Shown here piece after piece: positions 52,245 to 64,000 of a DNA stretch of 64,000 bases. The stretch comes from Meghimatium bilineatum (taxonomy: Eukaryota > Mollusca > Gastropoda > Stylommatophora > Philomycidae). How positions within the stretch are numbered: position 1 is the stretch's first letter; the number at the start of each line of letters is the position of its first letter. Made by a program: the position numbers and the translations under genes. The stretch lies in contig CM067306.1 in the NCBI GenBank assembly GCA_034231615.1, positions 38,397,530 to 38,461,529 on the forward strand, given 5' to 3'. The notes beneath the pieces were generated by a model. The model ran no database searches. It was not told the DNA's origin and saw nothing but the letters and a program-made list of their open reading frames with translations.

Positions 52245-52797
52245 AAATGCAGTGGAATCCCATTATAATGATTCCATTTTAAACAGATTTCCCTTTTTAG
52301 TGACACTTTTCAAAATTCCTGATTATTTTAACTCTTTGTCTTAATTTTAAAAAAAATTATATCCCTGTTTAGTGAACTATTAACAACATTTCTTCAAGTA
52401 AAAAAAGTACAAACTCTGAGCTTTTGACCTGCACAAATAGCAGTATGCTGCTTCATTGGGAATAATCTTTATAAAGAAATGCATTTTACTTTTCCCATGA
52501 TTTTCATTGGTCACTTTGTATACACTTTGTGTCGCCAGTCAATGAAAATCACAGGAAAAGTAAAATTCATAATTATTAAAAGATAATTCCCAGATGAATC
52601 AGCAGGTCTTATACAGTCAAATTCCTGTACAGAAAATTCTCTTTACAACAAATATCCCTATTTAGCAACGCTCTGCAGAATCCCCAATTATATTTAATCC
52701 TTATTGTTCATACTATAGGCTATATAGCGAATTTCTGTTATTACATGCATATTATGTCAGTATGGACCAAGTTGTTATAATGGGATTTCACTGTATT
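52245..52797. mobile_element. Tigger/pogo-like MITE in the CCDC103 3' flank
   Basis: Left end CAGTGGAATCCCATTATAA, right end the inverse of ACAGTGAAATCCCATTATAA; CAGT starts fit pogo/Tigger ends. A second start, TACAGTCAAATTCCTGTACA at 52613, suggests two copies nested or adjacent. No transposase frame. Confidence 0.7.
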
Positions 52798-53241
52798 TGT
52801 CAATGGTTACTGATTACTCATTATAGCCAAATATCTACATCACAACAATCCTCCTGTGTCTAAAAACAACTACAAGTCAACACCTCCCTCTCCCATCCAT
52901 AAAAAAAAGTCACAACAAAGCAAAGTCCAATAACAAAGTAATGCATACATCTCCCTTCCCATCATTAAGATTGAAAATGTACCAGGTATGGAGCATTTCA
53001 GTAAATACCATAATGAAGGTCACAGATACCTAAACATTACCTTCCCCTTCCCATAAAGAACTGGTACACATTTTCCAGTATTTGAAACACAGTGATCACA
53101 TCATATTCAAGGGACATAACTTATGCTAATAGTTGTTTCTAATTGTATATAAGGAAATTCAGAATATTACAAATATATCTTGTTATATTACACACATACC
53201 TCCTATCTTTCTCTTCTTTTTCTTCGGGTTTCAAGACTAAT

Positions 53242-53405
53242 ACAGTGGAATCCCATTATAACAACATGGTCCGGACTGACAAAATATGTATGTAATAACA
53301 GAAATTTGCTATATACAGTATAAAAAATATAGAATAAATATAATTGGAGATTTTAAAAATTGTCATATAGGGAAATTTGTTATAAAAGAATGCACTACTG
53401 AGAGA
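53242..53405. mobile_element. Second Tigger/pogo-like MITE fragment
   Basis: TACAGTGGAATCCCATTATA start, then CATGGTCCGGACTGACA, which mirrors GTCAGTATGGACCAAG in the first copy. Confidence 0.65.
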
Positions 53406-53549
53406 TTTATCTGTATTATAGTTATCTGATCATTTTTTTCCTTTGTAGTTTTCTTTATGTGGATTTTTGTTTAGTTTTGGCCAAAGATGTCACTTTCTCT
53501 ACCTGTTGTAGTTTAAAATGTTGGAGAATTGTTACATAGTTCTGTGATT

Positions 53550-54025
53550 ACAGATTGATTGTGCAGATCTAGGACCTGAACATGTTTCATAGTTTTATGA
53601 TTGAAAGATTATGATATTATTTATAATTGGAAGATTTTTCAAAGTTCTACAATTGGAAGTTTTGTTTCAATGTTCAATGTTTGGAAGTTGCAAAATTCTG
53701 TTATTGGAAGATGGATACAAAGTTATATGATAAAAAGATTGGTTCCAAAGTTCTATGATTGGAAGATGGCTATAAAGTTCTTTAATATTGATAATATTAA
53801 AGACTGGACAGGATTAAGATTCTCCACACTCAGATAATGAACTGATAACAGAGAGACATGGTGAAATTTGTATGTTGATGTTTCCAGAGTGACACCCTTA
53901 AGATCCTGAATTGTTATGGATTCGATGATGATAAAGTTCTATAATTGGAAAATTTATACTAAGTTCTATGATTGGAAGATTTGTTGCACAATTAAATGAT
54001 GGGAAGATTAATGTCAAAGTTCTAT
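53550..54025. repeat. Diverged about 20-bp tandem repeat
   Basis: Loose units of AAGTTCTATGATTGGAAGAT with many variants, more than ten copies. Confidence 0.75.
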
Positions 54026-54029
54026 GTTT

Positions 54030-54190
54030 TTTTACGCACGCACACACATGAAAAGACACACACACACAGCCAGACACACACACACATACAAACACACATG
54101 CAGACACAGACAAAACACACACAGTCAAGCACATACACAGACAGACACGATGCATACACAGACAGATATACATACAGACACATGTCTGTA
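54030..54190. repeat. (AC)n-rich microsatellite region
   Basis: Mixed CACACA, CAGACA and CATACA steps. Confidence 0.93.
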
Positions 54191-54244
54191 GACAAAAAGT
54201 CAACACCATATGAATCATTAAATAACAGATAAAATAAAGCAGAA

Positions 54245-54635
54245 AATCAATAACAAGATATAATTGATCAAATTGACATGAATAGTAAATCAAATTGACA
54301 TAAATAGTAAATCAAATTGACATAAATAGTAAATCAAATTGACATAAATGGTAAATCAAATTGACATAAATAGTAAATCAAATTGACATAAATGGTAAAT
54401 CAAATTGACATAAATAGTAAATCAAATTGACATAAATAGTAAATCAAATTGACATAACTGGTAAATCAAATTGACATAACTGGTAAATCAAATTGACATA
54501 AATAGTAAATCAAATTGACATAAATAGTAAATCAAATTGACATAACTGGTAAATCAAATTGACATAACTGGTAAATCAAATTGACATAACTGGTATTTCA
54601 AATTGACATAAATAGTAAATCAAATCGACACAAAG
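54245..54635. repeat. 22-bp minisatellite, about 16-17 copies
   Basis: Unit GACATAAATAGTAAATCAAA plus TT; AACTGGT variants form a sub-cluster toward the right. Confidence 0.95.
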
Positions 54636-55129
54636 AAGCATAAACGTTAAAAATAAACGTTAATACTGCATTTTTTCCTATTAGAGAGTTGCATGAAGGT
54701 TTCAAGTGGCTTGTGTGATAAAGACAGCATGCCTGAGCTGTCGCCACGTTATGTTCATGGTGGGTTTTTAGTTTATACTCAGACAGAAGAAAAAATTCTT
54801 ACCGTGAATGAACCCTCGACTCCTCATAGGTGTGAGACTAAACCTCTAACACTCGACCATGAAAAATGAATTAAAAGTGATAAATAACCAGAAGTAGAGA
54901 TCACCAAAAACATAAGTCAATGTGATATACTAGTAACTAGTCAAACATATTTTATTAAGATAAGTGCTGTAGATTGCTTTACAATATACAGAAAGGCTCA
55001 ATATCTGCTCTCAAAGATGTAGAGGATTGACTTCATTTTATTTGGGTTACCCTATATATATTCTATGTCTCTAAACGAAGCCACACGTGGCTATCCAAGA
55101 GTGTTGCTCATAGCACGTGACATCTGTAG

Positions 55130-55402
55130 TTTTAGGCGATAACCTCCAGGGATATCCACACACAAAATCCACATACTCTTTAGCACAAAGCAAATGGCTC
55201 AATCACTACGTCAGGGAGATCCCCATTTAGTATAAACACAAATTCAATAATACGGGTGTGTCGGGCCATTGACGTAAATAAAACAGTGACACAGCGCATC
55301 TCCATTCTCTGGACTACATCCTTCCGGAAACTTAATAAATCATTGTTCTTCTACAAGAGAGATCCAGCGGGAGTTTGAGAATGAACGCAGAAGAAGAATA
55401 AA
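55130..55402. mobile_element. tRNA-headed SINE (minus) and SINE family B (plus)
   Basis: 55130-55222, minus: GATCTCCCTGACGTAGTGAT head, B box weak. 55250-55402, plus: SINE B from GGGTGTGTCGGGCCATTGAC to GAATGAACGCAGAAGAAGAA. Confidence 0.72.
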
Positions 55403-55419
55403 AGTATGATTTAACCAAC

Positions 55420-55580
55420 AATGTTATTGACTGTACAATGTACGTACACTGACAAAGTGCATCTATGATTGGTTATCGACGGTACAGTATACGTACACTG
55501 ACAAAGTGCATCTAGGATTGGTTATGGACGGTACAGTGTATGTACACTGACAAAGTGCATCTAGGATTGGTTATTGATTA
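55420..55580. repeat. About 50-bp tandem repeat, 3 copies
   Basis: Unit GTACGTACACTGACAAAGTG, CATCTAGGATTGGTTAT. Confidence 0.9.
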
Positions 55581-56384
55581 TGAAACGACGTCATTGCATT
55601 TTGAACAAATATATTGATTCTCAGTCTCTTCTAGCCTATAGCTATAATGGAATAGCATTTGATATAAAACAAACCCATTCGCGTTGTAATTGTTAATGTG
55701 AAAACCATGCGAAATATGAATTACACAAATAAGAGTCAGCGAAAACCAACATAGGCCTATATGAAGCATACAAAAAGTCTGTCTCCAAAGAACTCTTCTA
55801 CCCATGACACTGCAAGGCATAAAGCGAAAAGTAGGAAATAATATGAAAGCGAGCATTCTAAAATGATGCATTCAACTTTTCCCTTGTTTTTCATTGACTG
55901 TCACAAAAAAATATCATTGTGACCACCCTCCCCCCAACAAAAAAAACACGGGAATAGTCATATGCGTCATTAAAAATGCTTGCTTTCCCATTAGCCAATA
56001 TGCCTTACATTGATAACGGTGTTTACAATTCATTTTAATATCGTAAAAACAAAAACAAAAAAACTTTCGTCACTGCATGTTATCCTGTGGAGGAGGACAG
56101 GGGGCTTTCTATTGGCCGTGGAAAGAAAAGCCGCTTTGCCATAACAGACGCCGCGACATGTATAGGGGGAATTTTGATTGTACCTCCGAAAAAAACAACC
56201 CTGTCCCAACCGTGGATTGAGCTCCAGGCTTCAATAATAAAATGTATACCATGCTGTATTCCAGGCTGGGGGGGGGGGGTAGAAGATTGGGTGACAATGA
56301 TACTAGGGATTCAAAGCCTTCAAAATGGCCACACCTGTAGCAGATCCGTGATATTGTTATTGGTTACTTTGCGTATAATATTTA

Positions 56385-57545
56385 CAGACGACCAAGTACT
56401 AATAGCGACATCAGAAGAACAATTGCAAGAACATATGAACAGACTCCACACAACATGTCAAAAATTCAACATGAAGATGAATATTGAAAAGACTGAAATA
56501 ATGGCAATAGTAAAGAAAGAAAGAAATATCGCTATCGGTAAATGAGTTCACTTACTTAGGAAGCATTATATCGAGTGAAGGGAAAACAAGTGAAGAGAGA
56601 CAAAATAAATGCAACAAACATACCAGATCCTAGGACAGATGACACGTATTTTTAAGAACTAAAATGTAAACATAGACACTCAAGTTCAATTATGATGTTC
56701 GTCCGTCGTGATCGACGATGACCAAAAACTCAACCATAATAATAATAACAATAAATAATAAAATAATAAAGTTAATAGTGCGTTTTTAAATGACTAGCAA
56801 GTCCAATGCGCGCACAAAATGTTCTTTTACAGAATTGACAACAATAGAAGGTATCTGTGTGAGGTTGAGATGTTTTTTCTTTTCTACGTGTCCGCTTCTG
56901 TCTTGCAGTTTCTTGTCTGAATTCTTCTGCCGCTAGTGCTCCCGTTCTAATGCTGTAACGCCAAGCCGTTCTATCCTGAGCGAGGCTCTCCCAAGCGCCT
57001 ACGTCAATGTTAAGATGTTTCAATGATGACTTGAGCGTGTCTTTGAAACGCTTTTTCTGTCCACCAGCTTTTCGAAATCCTGCCTTGAGTTCTCCATAAT
57101 ATATTTCCCTTCAATTATACAAGACTATTATTATTCCATCACTGTGCTACCAGTGCCAAACCTGAACATTGACAGCTCAAGGCAAAAGAAAAATAGTGAC
57201 AGCAGAAATTACATGTCTACGAAGAATACTCGAGGTGTCATTAAGAGATAGAATTAGAAACGATGACATCAGACAGATAACCAAAACAATACCAGTATTG
57301 GAACGCACCAAGAAACAACAGATCAAGTGGTTTTCACACGCTTCTTGACTACCAACACACAGCATGCCACAGATGGCCATGACACATAGACATAACGGCT
57401 ATAAAGCCAAAAGCAGACCATGTAAAAAAATGGATCACAGAAATTAAAGAAGCCATATGAACAAGCTTACAAACAGCACACAAGAAGGGCATCTCCAGGG
57501 CAACTCTTTCGCCCCTGACGCCGCAAGGCAAAAAAGGGCCACAGA
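56385..57545 (+). mobile_element. LINE RT remnant split by a later LINE insertion
   Basis: 56385-56693: FTDDQVLIATSEEQLQEHMN and KMNIEKTEIMAIVKKE. 57119-57545: [20 protein letters not shown] and [12 protein letters not shown]. It has FTDD where the sister copy at 39080 has FADD, a mutated catalytic motif. The minus-strand insertion at 56694-57109 breaks it. Confidence 0.88.
56694..57109 (-). mobile_element. Nested 5'-truncated LINE with 9-bp TSD
   Basis: C-terminal region with [35 protein letters not shown] and [20 protein letters not shown]. Flanked by TTCAATTAT at 56685-56693 and 57110-57118. Close relative of 26573-27184. Confidence 0.92.
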
Positions 57546-57549
57546 GTAT

Positions 57550-57815
<266 letters not shown>

Positions 57816-58174
57816 TTGCGTATATTTTGTATCGTCAGCCAATGAAAAGCACTGTTCAGCCACATAATCTTCCATATTATTAGGTCCTTAAGTTGGTCAC
57901 GCCGGTTGGCTGACATTTGAGTAATCCTCGTGTTTCATTGAGGAGTGACACAAAGAATGCTTAAAGTGAACAGTGAAAAAATTCGGTTGAGTCGGATCAC
58001 CCAAGACGAATAACAGAGACAGAGTTTTGCTGTCAGATCGTATACACTGATGTACTGTCTTGGATCAGCCAATGATAGTGAAAAGTTTGAATTCCTTGAT
58101 CTCTAGTCCGCGCTAGGGTAGGACTGACAGCCTCCACCTTCTTAAAATTTTTGAAATATTAAAATTTAGCGGAT

Positions 58175-58258
58175 TTGAGGATCTCCGTAACGTATTGGCC
58201 AAGCTGTTCGCATTGTGCTCAAGAGGCCGCGAGTTTGAATTCGACTCGTGACGTCTTT
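58175..58258 (+). mobile_element. tRNA-headed SINE fragment
   Basis: GATCTCCGTAACGTATTGGC (A-box region) and CGAGTTTGAATTCGACTC (B-box-like). Confidence 0.6.
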
Positions 58259-58479
58259 TTTAGAATGTAGAATTGTTCAGAGGTCACAGAAGATAATAGA
58301 TTGAAGCTATAGAGTTACATGCTATGAGCTGTACTCTCAGCAGGTGGCGTGTCATTTCGTTGAGAGGGACCATGTACATATGGGTAAACTCGTGTACAAT
58401 GAAGTCAAACCGCACTGCCTTTTGAACCGCATTTGACGGATTGCGATGAATTATGATATTAATGCAGTAAAGGTTGAGT

Positions 58480-58740
58480 GTTGCCGGGGCCCGAAAGGGA
58501 AGAAAATAACGACACTATTACTTACTATGCATGATGTAAGCAGTGTTTAAGGAATTTCTTGGTGGAAGTTCCATCCCATAGAGGGTCAAATTTACCCAGA
58601 AGACATGCTGAAGCCGGATGTGTCAGGCTGAAGGGCGCAGATATTTCAGCCAAATTGTAAACCATAAAACAACTCATTCCATTCTCCGGACTACTACCTG
58701 TTGATCTAAAGGAGTTTGAGAACAAACACTGAAGAAGAAG
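58480..58740 (+). mobile_element. SINE family C copy
   Basis: GCCGGGGCCCGAAAGGGAAG start, GAGTTTGAGAACAAACACTG plus (GAA)n end. Confidence 0.78.
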
Positions 58741-58759
58741 AGAAGTAAAGGCAACAATA

Positions 58760-58918
58760 AAGAGACATATTTTCTAACATTGAAAATAAAAACGATGTGG
58801 ATAGCTAGATCATGACATATTTTCTAACATTGAAAATAAAAACTTTGTGGATAGCTAGATCATGACATATTTTCTAACATTGAAAATAAAAACTATGTGG
58901 ATAGCTAGATCATGACAG
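58760..58918. repeat. About 53-bp tandem repeat, 3 copies
   Basis: Unit GACATATTTTCTAACATTGA, AAATAAAAACTATGTGGATAGC, almost identical copies. Confidence 0.93.
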
Positions 58919-58999
58919 TAGCTACTTTTGGAATTTTAAAATGTAGGCTCTTTTAGAAATTAAAAAAAAAACTCCATTAAAGAACTAAGTGAAAAACAA

Positions 59000-59540
59000 A
59001 ACATATTTCTTAATGGAAACAAGTCTTCGACAAGCAACAAAAGTACTAGCAAGTTCTAAATCAGTATTAACAACAACCAATTAGAAAGAGTCATCAGTTT
59101 TGAAGAACTTGGATCTCTTATTAACAGTGACGGTGATTACTGTGAAGAAGTCAGAAGAGGCTGGCTATTGATCAAAAGAAGCTGATGCAAATGAAAAACA
59201 TATGGATGAGCTACTGCAAAACAACAAAACTAACACACCTAAGAGCTTGCATATTCCCAGTGGCAATATATGGGTGTGAATACTGGACAATCACAAGCAA
59301 ATTGAAAAATAAAATAGCAGCATTTGAAACAAAATGTTATAGAAAAATCCCCAGAATATCACGTACCAAAAAACATCACCAATGTAGTCATACTGAGAGA
59401 AAGGAATGTGAAAGAAAACTGGCTAAACTCGTGGTTCTTTTCCAGAAAACTACAATATTTTGGCCATATCAATACATGACAGCCTGGAGAAGACCACAAT
59501 GGAGGATTTTCTGTGAAACTACTACCGAGATATTTGAGCC
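59000..59540 (+). mobile_element. LINE reverse-transcriptase C-terminal remnant
   Basis: VISFEELGSLINSDGDYCEE, MKNIWMSYCKTTKLTHLRAC, FPVAIYGCEYWTITSKLKNK and AAFETKCYRKIPRISRTKK: the thumb and post-RT region of a LINE. ORF 59185-59709 covers part. The remainder drifts into unrelated sequence after 59540. Confidence 0.86.
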
Positions 59541-59819
59541 CCGATACTTGTTTTACTCCTATGTGTCTATCTGTATGTTTAGTGGGCTCGGTGTTCTACA
59601 TATTTTCATAGTTTCCGTCTTTTGTGTGTTGATCTTCATGTTGTATTTTCTGCATGTTGCGGATAGTGAGTTAATATGGTTTTGTAGTTGTTCTTCGTTT
59701 TTTATATGAATCTCTGATCGTCTGCGAAAAGCAGTTCGTTTAGTTCATTGTTTGGTTGCTCTGAGTTATCTTGATCAGAAATCGACACTTGGTATGTCAC
59801 TTGGTAATTTATTCTTAGT

Positions 59820-60215
59820 CCTCCTTAGTTAGTCGTCGGATCATCATCACTGCAAACTGATAGACGTCAATAGTTACTCCGATCTCTCCTTGAGTGTATC
59901 CGCCATTACACTTCTACTGACAGTACTGGTCCTATGCTGGTTGACCATCATTCTTCTGCTCCCTCCAAAATGTTTACATCTAGCAACACCGCATTTCAAA
60001 CCATGATCTTTAATCCTGGTCATTGAAAAGGAATCATCTTCCACACTAGTATCACTCTCGCGTGCTATATCTCTTAAGAAGTTCAAAGCGTCAGCTCGAT
60101 CCATTGTCCCAATTGCCCTGTGCCACAATCGCGCATGACGCCAGTTGATCTGCTCTTTCATTTCCTCAAGCACCCACATGCCCCGGCACGAAAATAAATA
60201 TAACCATTTTCAGCC
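59820..60215 (-). mobile_element. LINE RNase H remnant, family 3
   Basis: One minus frame has VPGHVGA, stop, GNERADQLAS (RNase H). The overlapping frame (59874-60179) has MDRADALNFLRDIARESD, then GLKCGVARCKHFGGSRRMMV and NQHRTSTVS, which follow RNase H in this LINE group. Sister copy at 61215-61640. I first suspected a host exon, but the RNase H motif explains it. Confidence 0.72.
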
Positions 60216-60291
60216 TCACCTTTCTCAAGGCCGCAATCCACTGTTTGCGAACGAGACCCACTTATATCTTCCTAATCATACTCATAGAGTC

Positions 60292-60412
60292 ACTCAAGAT
60301 GCAGACCTGCATTACCTTCTGTGTGCATACCCACTCAAGATGCAGACCTGCGTTACCTTCTGTGTGCATACCCACTCAAGATGCAGACCTGTGTTACCTT
60401 CTGTGTGCATAA
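60292..60412. repeat. 41-bp tandem repeat, 3 copies
   Basis: Unit CACTCAAGATGCAGACCTGC, GTTACCTTCTGTGTGCATACC. Confidence 0.93.
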
Positions 60413-60499
60413 TCCCATGGTCACCGCCATAGTCTCTATAGTCATGCTACGCATAGTAACCGCAAAGGCGCAACTTTCCTCCCTCTTCGTCCTCCTGTC

Positions 60500-60800
60500 G
60501 GAGTCATAAGCTGGTTATGCATTTCTTCAAGGAACTGTAGGTTCAAGGGTCACCACCACCTGTACAGGTCCGTCAGAGCTGTTTGAGATTGCGTTTTATT
60601 GTTGTGATTTGATACAGTGGAGAGTTCTGTAAAATATGTCCTGTATTTTCTCTAGATTGTCCACAGGGGGCACAATATATATCTATCTGTTGTCTTACCT
60701 CTGCTTGTGCTGCAAGGAGTCGCAGGATTGAATGAGGATCGGTTTTTGGCTATGCTACGTGTGATCGCTTGATATGCAGATATTTTGACGTCTCAGAATG
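60500..60800 (-). mobile_element. LINE C-terminal remnant with Cys/His cluster
   Basis: Minus frames: ILRLLAAQAEVRQQIDIYCA, CGQSRENTGHILQNSPLYQ, the CxCG...T-x-x-H-I-L-x-x-C/S-P block of RNase H LINEs. Confidence 0.65.
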
Positions 60801-61214
60801 TTGGTAACTCATTAAATACATCTTCTTAAAGGTAGATATCATTTATATCGCAGGGCACATATCGCTGTCGCCAATTCCAAACCTACATTCCATTTATTGT
60901 TTGACTATATTGTAGCCTGTTCCCAATCTAAAAATGATTGTTCTTTTCTTTCAAACTTGTGGATGACATCGTCTAATTGACTACTTGGATGAGGTGAGTT
61001 CCATTTCATTTTATGGAACTGTTGATGATGAACTTAATTTTTATAAAATATACTAAATTTCGGTGTCCAGGGCCTGATACAGCTGGAGTCTCATAGTGCT
61101 ACACGTGTATGTTTAAAAAAAAAATACTGATTCTATGAGTATGCTTCGAAAGCTCCTGTTAGGTTATCTACGACGTCAATGGCTTGAGTGCATCATGCAG
61201 TCTGTGCTGAAGAG

Positions 61215-61790
61215 ATGTTTCTTTATTTGTTGTACCTGGACACATGGGTGTTAAAGGAAATGAAAAAGCAGACAGACTTACCAGCTTGGCTATAGTGACT
61301 AGTGGTGTTCAGTGGAGGGTGCTGATATTTTCAATGCAGTCATAGAGTTAGACCAGTTAGATCATATGAGGTGTCTATCTTCTTCTGTGTCTACGGCGAG
61401 AATGCGGGACCTGGAATTGCAGTGGGGTGTTGGTATAAACGTGTTTACATATAGGAATCAAAAGATGAGTTATCAACTAAAACAGAAACGGAATAGTCAG
61501 TTATCTCATGCTGAAGGATATACTGAATATGAAATCATAGCCCCATCGAGGCCAGAAGCGTGAAGTGGTGATGGGGCTTAGTTCAGCCATCAGGGGCTGG
61601 AAACTAAGACTAGTTGGACAGTCCCACAGTCCTGCCCAAGTAAGTAATGTGCTGAAGACGGAGGCAACCAGCCAAAAGTCGCACAATTAATCAGAATGCT
61701 ATGCACAAAACACAATTGGAACATATCTATATTTAATGACAGATATAGACATGTTTCAAGTGAACGAAATAAGAAGAAGAAATAAAATCG
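61215..61790 (+). mobile_element. LINE RNase H remnants, family 3 and family 1 tail
   Basis: FVVPGHMGVKGNEKADRLTS (RNase H), then ORF 61312-61563 MEGADIFNAVIELDQLDHMR. 61735-61790 is the family 1 tail: GACAGATATAGACATGTTTC, AAGTGAACGAAATAAG. Confidence 0.75.
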
Positions 61791-62519
61791 TAGTACATAT
61801 GGAAGTGACGTAAACAAGTATTCTGAAAATGGGGGTGGAGGCTAACTTTTGGCGAAATTCCTATACTAAAAGTCATGTTCGGATTTCTTAGGGGGAGGGA
61901 GTACAGTTTGTTCATACCAACCACCCTCCATTTATTTACTGGCTTCTTGACTTATGAACTTGCCCGAAGTTCAACAATGGTGATCTGACCACTAACTAAA
62001 CTTTGCCAAATCTCACGTCCGCAGTTTCATGATGATGATACGACCAATAAATAACTAGACTAAATCTTCTATCTGCTATTTCTGGCATTGGTAACAATTA
62101 GAATTAAAATCACTAAATATTCTGTGTAGCTTGATCTTAATGTCCCCAAACAACTTGATGACAAAAACGATGCGAATATATAGAAGAATAGGAAGACATT
62201 CATGGAAAAAGTAAGAACAAAAATGTTCTGAAAGCACTGCGTATGAAAAAAAAAACTATAGGAAATAAAAATCTAACACATACAATATTGTGGACATATT
62301 CAAAAATAAATGTGGGCGCTCGGTGGATCTGTCAATAGCGATACATACAGCGGCGAATAGGTCAAGCTTCATTAACTATGGTTAGTCTAAAGTTAGTCTA
62401 CAGTATGTGAATCAGTCCTCCCGTACGGCTGTTTTACTTATATGGCTACATACGTCCACAGTTCAGTGGAAGTGGTAAATCATTGAATGTATCATTACCA
62501 TACGGAAGTCAGATGTGTC

Positions 62520-63060
62520 GAACCATCGAGGTAAATTCTTCTTCTGCGATCAGTTTCCTATGCTCATAAGTCTATACAGGAAGTGGGCCGCCTCCACGCA
62601 TTAAGTCGTCAGCAGGAGGCCCGCACGGTTGCCCCACAGTTTTACCTTCAGATCTGTCTCTTGGGGCCATATTTAAGTTCTCGCGTCATCGAAGAGTGCT
62701 GAATGTGTTCTGGAGTCTGGGGAACCTTTTGACATGGGCATTGGTCAGTTTGCACAGCCTTAATTTTGTGGAGATGTGCTTGTAGTCTTCAGAGTCCTGT
62801 GAAGAGTCTAAAACTTGTGGTTTATGTGATCTGCTTAGCTTTATAATAGGGTCCTGTGGAAAGTTACTGCCTGTTCTCTGACTCCATGTATGTATTTTCT
62901 TTTTATGAGAGTATGTGCTTCAGTCAGTGATATTCTGTGCTGGAATTGTTCTTTTTTTTTGCACCTGTTTTTGCCAGAATGTCAGCTGCTTCATTTCCTG
63001 TTATTCCACAGGGCGCAGGGATCCACTGCAGCACATCTTTCTTGTTAGCAGACAGTTGAT
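62520..63060 (-). mobile_element. LINE RNase H domain and C-terminus, family 4
   Basis: Minus frames: DVLQWIPAPCGITGNEAADI, LAKTGA, then LQAHLHKIKAVQTDQCPCQK and PQTPEHIQHSSMTRELKYGP. Stops interrupt it. A degraded SINE B follows at 63085-63210. Confidence 0.82.
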
Positions 63061-63199
63061 TTAGAAGTTCTACAGTTGACTGAGGTATATAAAACGGTAA
63101 CACAAAACATTTCCGTTTTCTGGAAAAAGTCCTGCTGAAAAACTAGTAGGGCCATTATCCTGCTGCAAGAGAGCTCAAGTGGGAATGTGAGAACGAAAA

Positions 63200-63395
63200 A
63201 AAAGAATATATGACATCTTATTGCAGACATTACTTGAATGTAGAGTTGGGAAAATACGAGCAAGAAAGAAGTAATATCATGAGTTGGACGGGACACAGTC
63301 AGTCAAAGAGCATGACCAAGGCAACAGAGAGAGGATGTTGGGAGGTAAGTTTTAGCCAACCTTCGTTGTCATGAAGACACTTGATGATGATGGTG
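63200..63395 (+). mobile_element. LINE C-terminal remnant
   Basis: Frames give LLQTLLECRVGKIRARKK and WTGHSQSKSMTKATERGCWE, parallel to 12950-13175. Confidence 0.6.
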
Positions 63396-63924
63396 ACATG
63401 GTCCACAATATATGCCCGATTCTATCTTTCTCGAAATATGTCCCTCGCTCTAGTCATTTTGTATCTATATGTCAATCAGATCTTTCTGGAAATATAGTGA
63501 CTGTACTCATATATTGTGACTATTTCTCCATTTCAACAAATATGATATTTGATGTGAAATCATACAGCACATTTTTGTAATTGTGATCTGTTGACAGACA
63601 GATGAATCTGTAAGAATACTGTCCAAAATATTTGATGGTAATCAAGGTAAAAAATTTGTGAATAGGAAAAATTGGAGAAACTGTGTTCATAATTATGTAT
63701 GGCTAAACGAAATTTAAAAAAAAAATGAAATTCTTACAACATGGAAATGTAAACAGCAAGAGGCAGATGAAGATGGTGGATTGAAGGAGTTTTCAACGTA
63801 GTGAAACATCGCAGTATTACTTCATATCAAGCAACTCAACGTACCATAGCCAGGAAACTGATGATAATTCAATTCTCGACACCTTACAGCAAAAGCAGAG
63901 AAAATACAATGGATAACAGTAAGG

Positions 63925-64000
63925 CAGATAAACAGACATGTAGATAGGTAGAAAGATAGACAGACAGACAGATAAATAGATGACAGACAGACAGACAGAC
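63925..64000. repeat. (GACA)n microsatellite at window edge
   Basis: GATA/GACA tetramers running off the right end. Confidence 0.92.

Noticed and set aside
56772-57023. Host zinc-finger gene ([10 protein letters not shown]...SHLKTHY)
   Set aside because: The same ORF occurs at 26660-27028 with target-site duplications; it is the C-terminal end of a LINE.
59874-60179. Possible host exon with acidic and basic blocks
   Set aside because: An overlapping frame carries VPGHVGA...GNERADQLAS, the RNase H motif, and the block order matches the LINE at 61215.

Overview
The window is eukaryotic nuclear DNA from an AT-rich, repeat-laden invertebrate genome. Evidence: spliced protein-coding genes with GT-AG introns, many 5'-truncated non-LTR retrotransposons, tRNA-headed SINE-like copies, Penelope-like elements (PLEs), MITEs and minisatellites. 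A lophotrochozoan, most likely a mollusc, is my best guess from the style of the repeats; nothing in the sequence proves it. There is no bacterial-style operon, CRISPR array or rRNA gene.

Two host genes can be read. (1) INTS9 (Integrator complex subunit 9) is on the minus strand. Fifteen coding exons lie between 38322 and 1034, with phases that agree at every junction and 494 continuous codons. The tiny first exon with the start codon and the C-terminal exons are not seen; the C-terminal ones should lie left of position 1. (2) CCDC103 (dynein-arm assembly/attachment factor) is on the plus strand. It has three coding exons between 48537 and 52167, giving a complete 230-residue protein. The genes point away from each other across about 10 kb of transposon debris.

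Layout. 1-11 kb: last visible INTS9 exons, packed among five minisatellite arrays. 11-29 kb: INTS9 exons 4-10, several LINE tails, SINEs, a PLE GIY-YIG fragment, a 940-bp MITE. 29-33 kb: a 54-copy 36-bp array that seems to have grown inside the coding region of a PLE. 33-38.3 kb: first visible INTS9 exons. 38.3-48.5 kb: LINE reverse-transcriptase and RNase H fragments, and two PLE fragments joined head to head between a pair of direct repeats. 48.5-52.2 kb: CCDC103, whose second intron holds a LINE and the SINE that shares its 3' tail. 52-64 kb: MITEs, microsatellites, nested LINEs and more RNase H LINE remnants, with no recognisable host gene.

INTS9 acts in RNA 3'-end processing in the nucleus and CCDC103 in motile cilia. 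Nothing here suggests they work together. The most notable observations are the PLE-derived 36-bp array, the tandemly copied splice acceptor before the last visible INTS9 exon, and the shared tail linking a SINE family to a LINE in the same intron.
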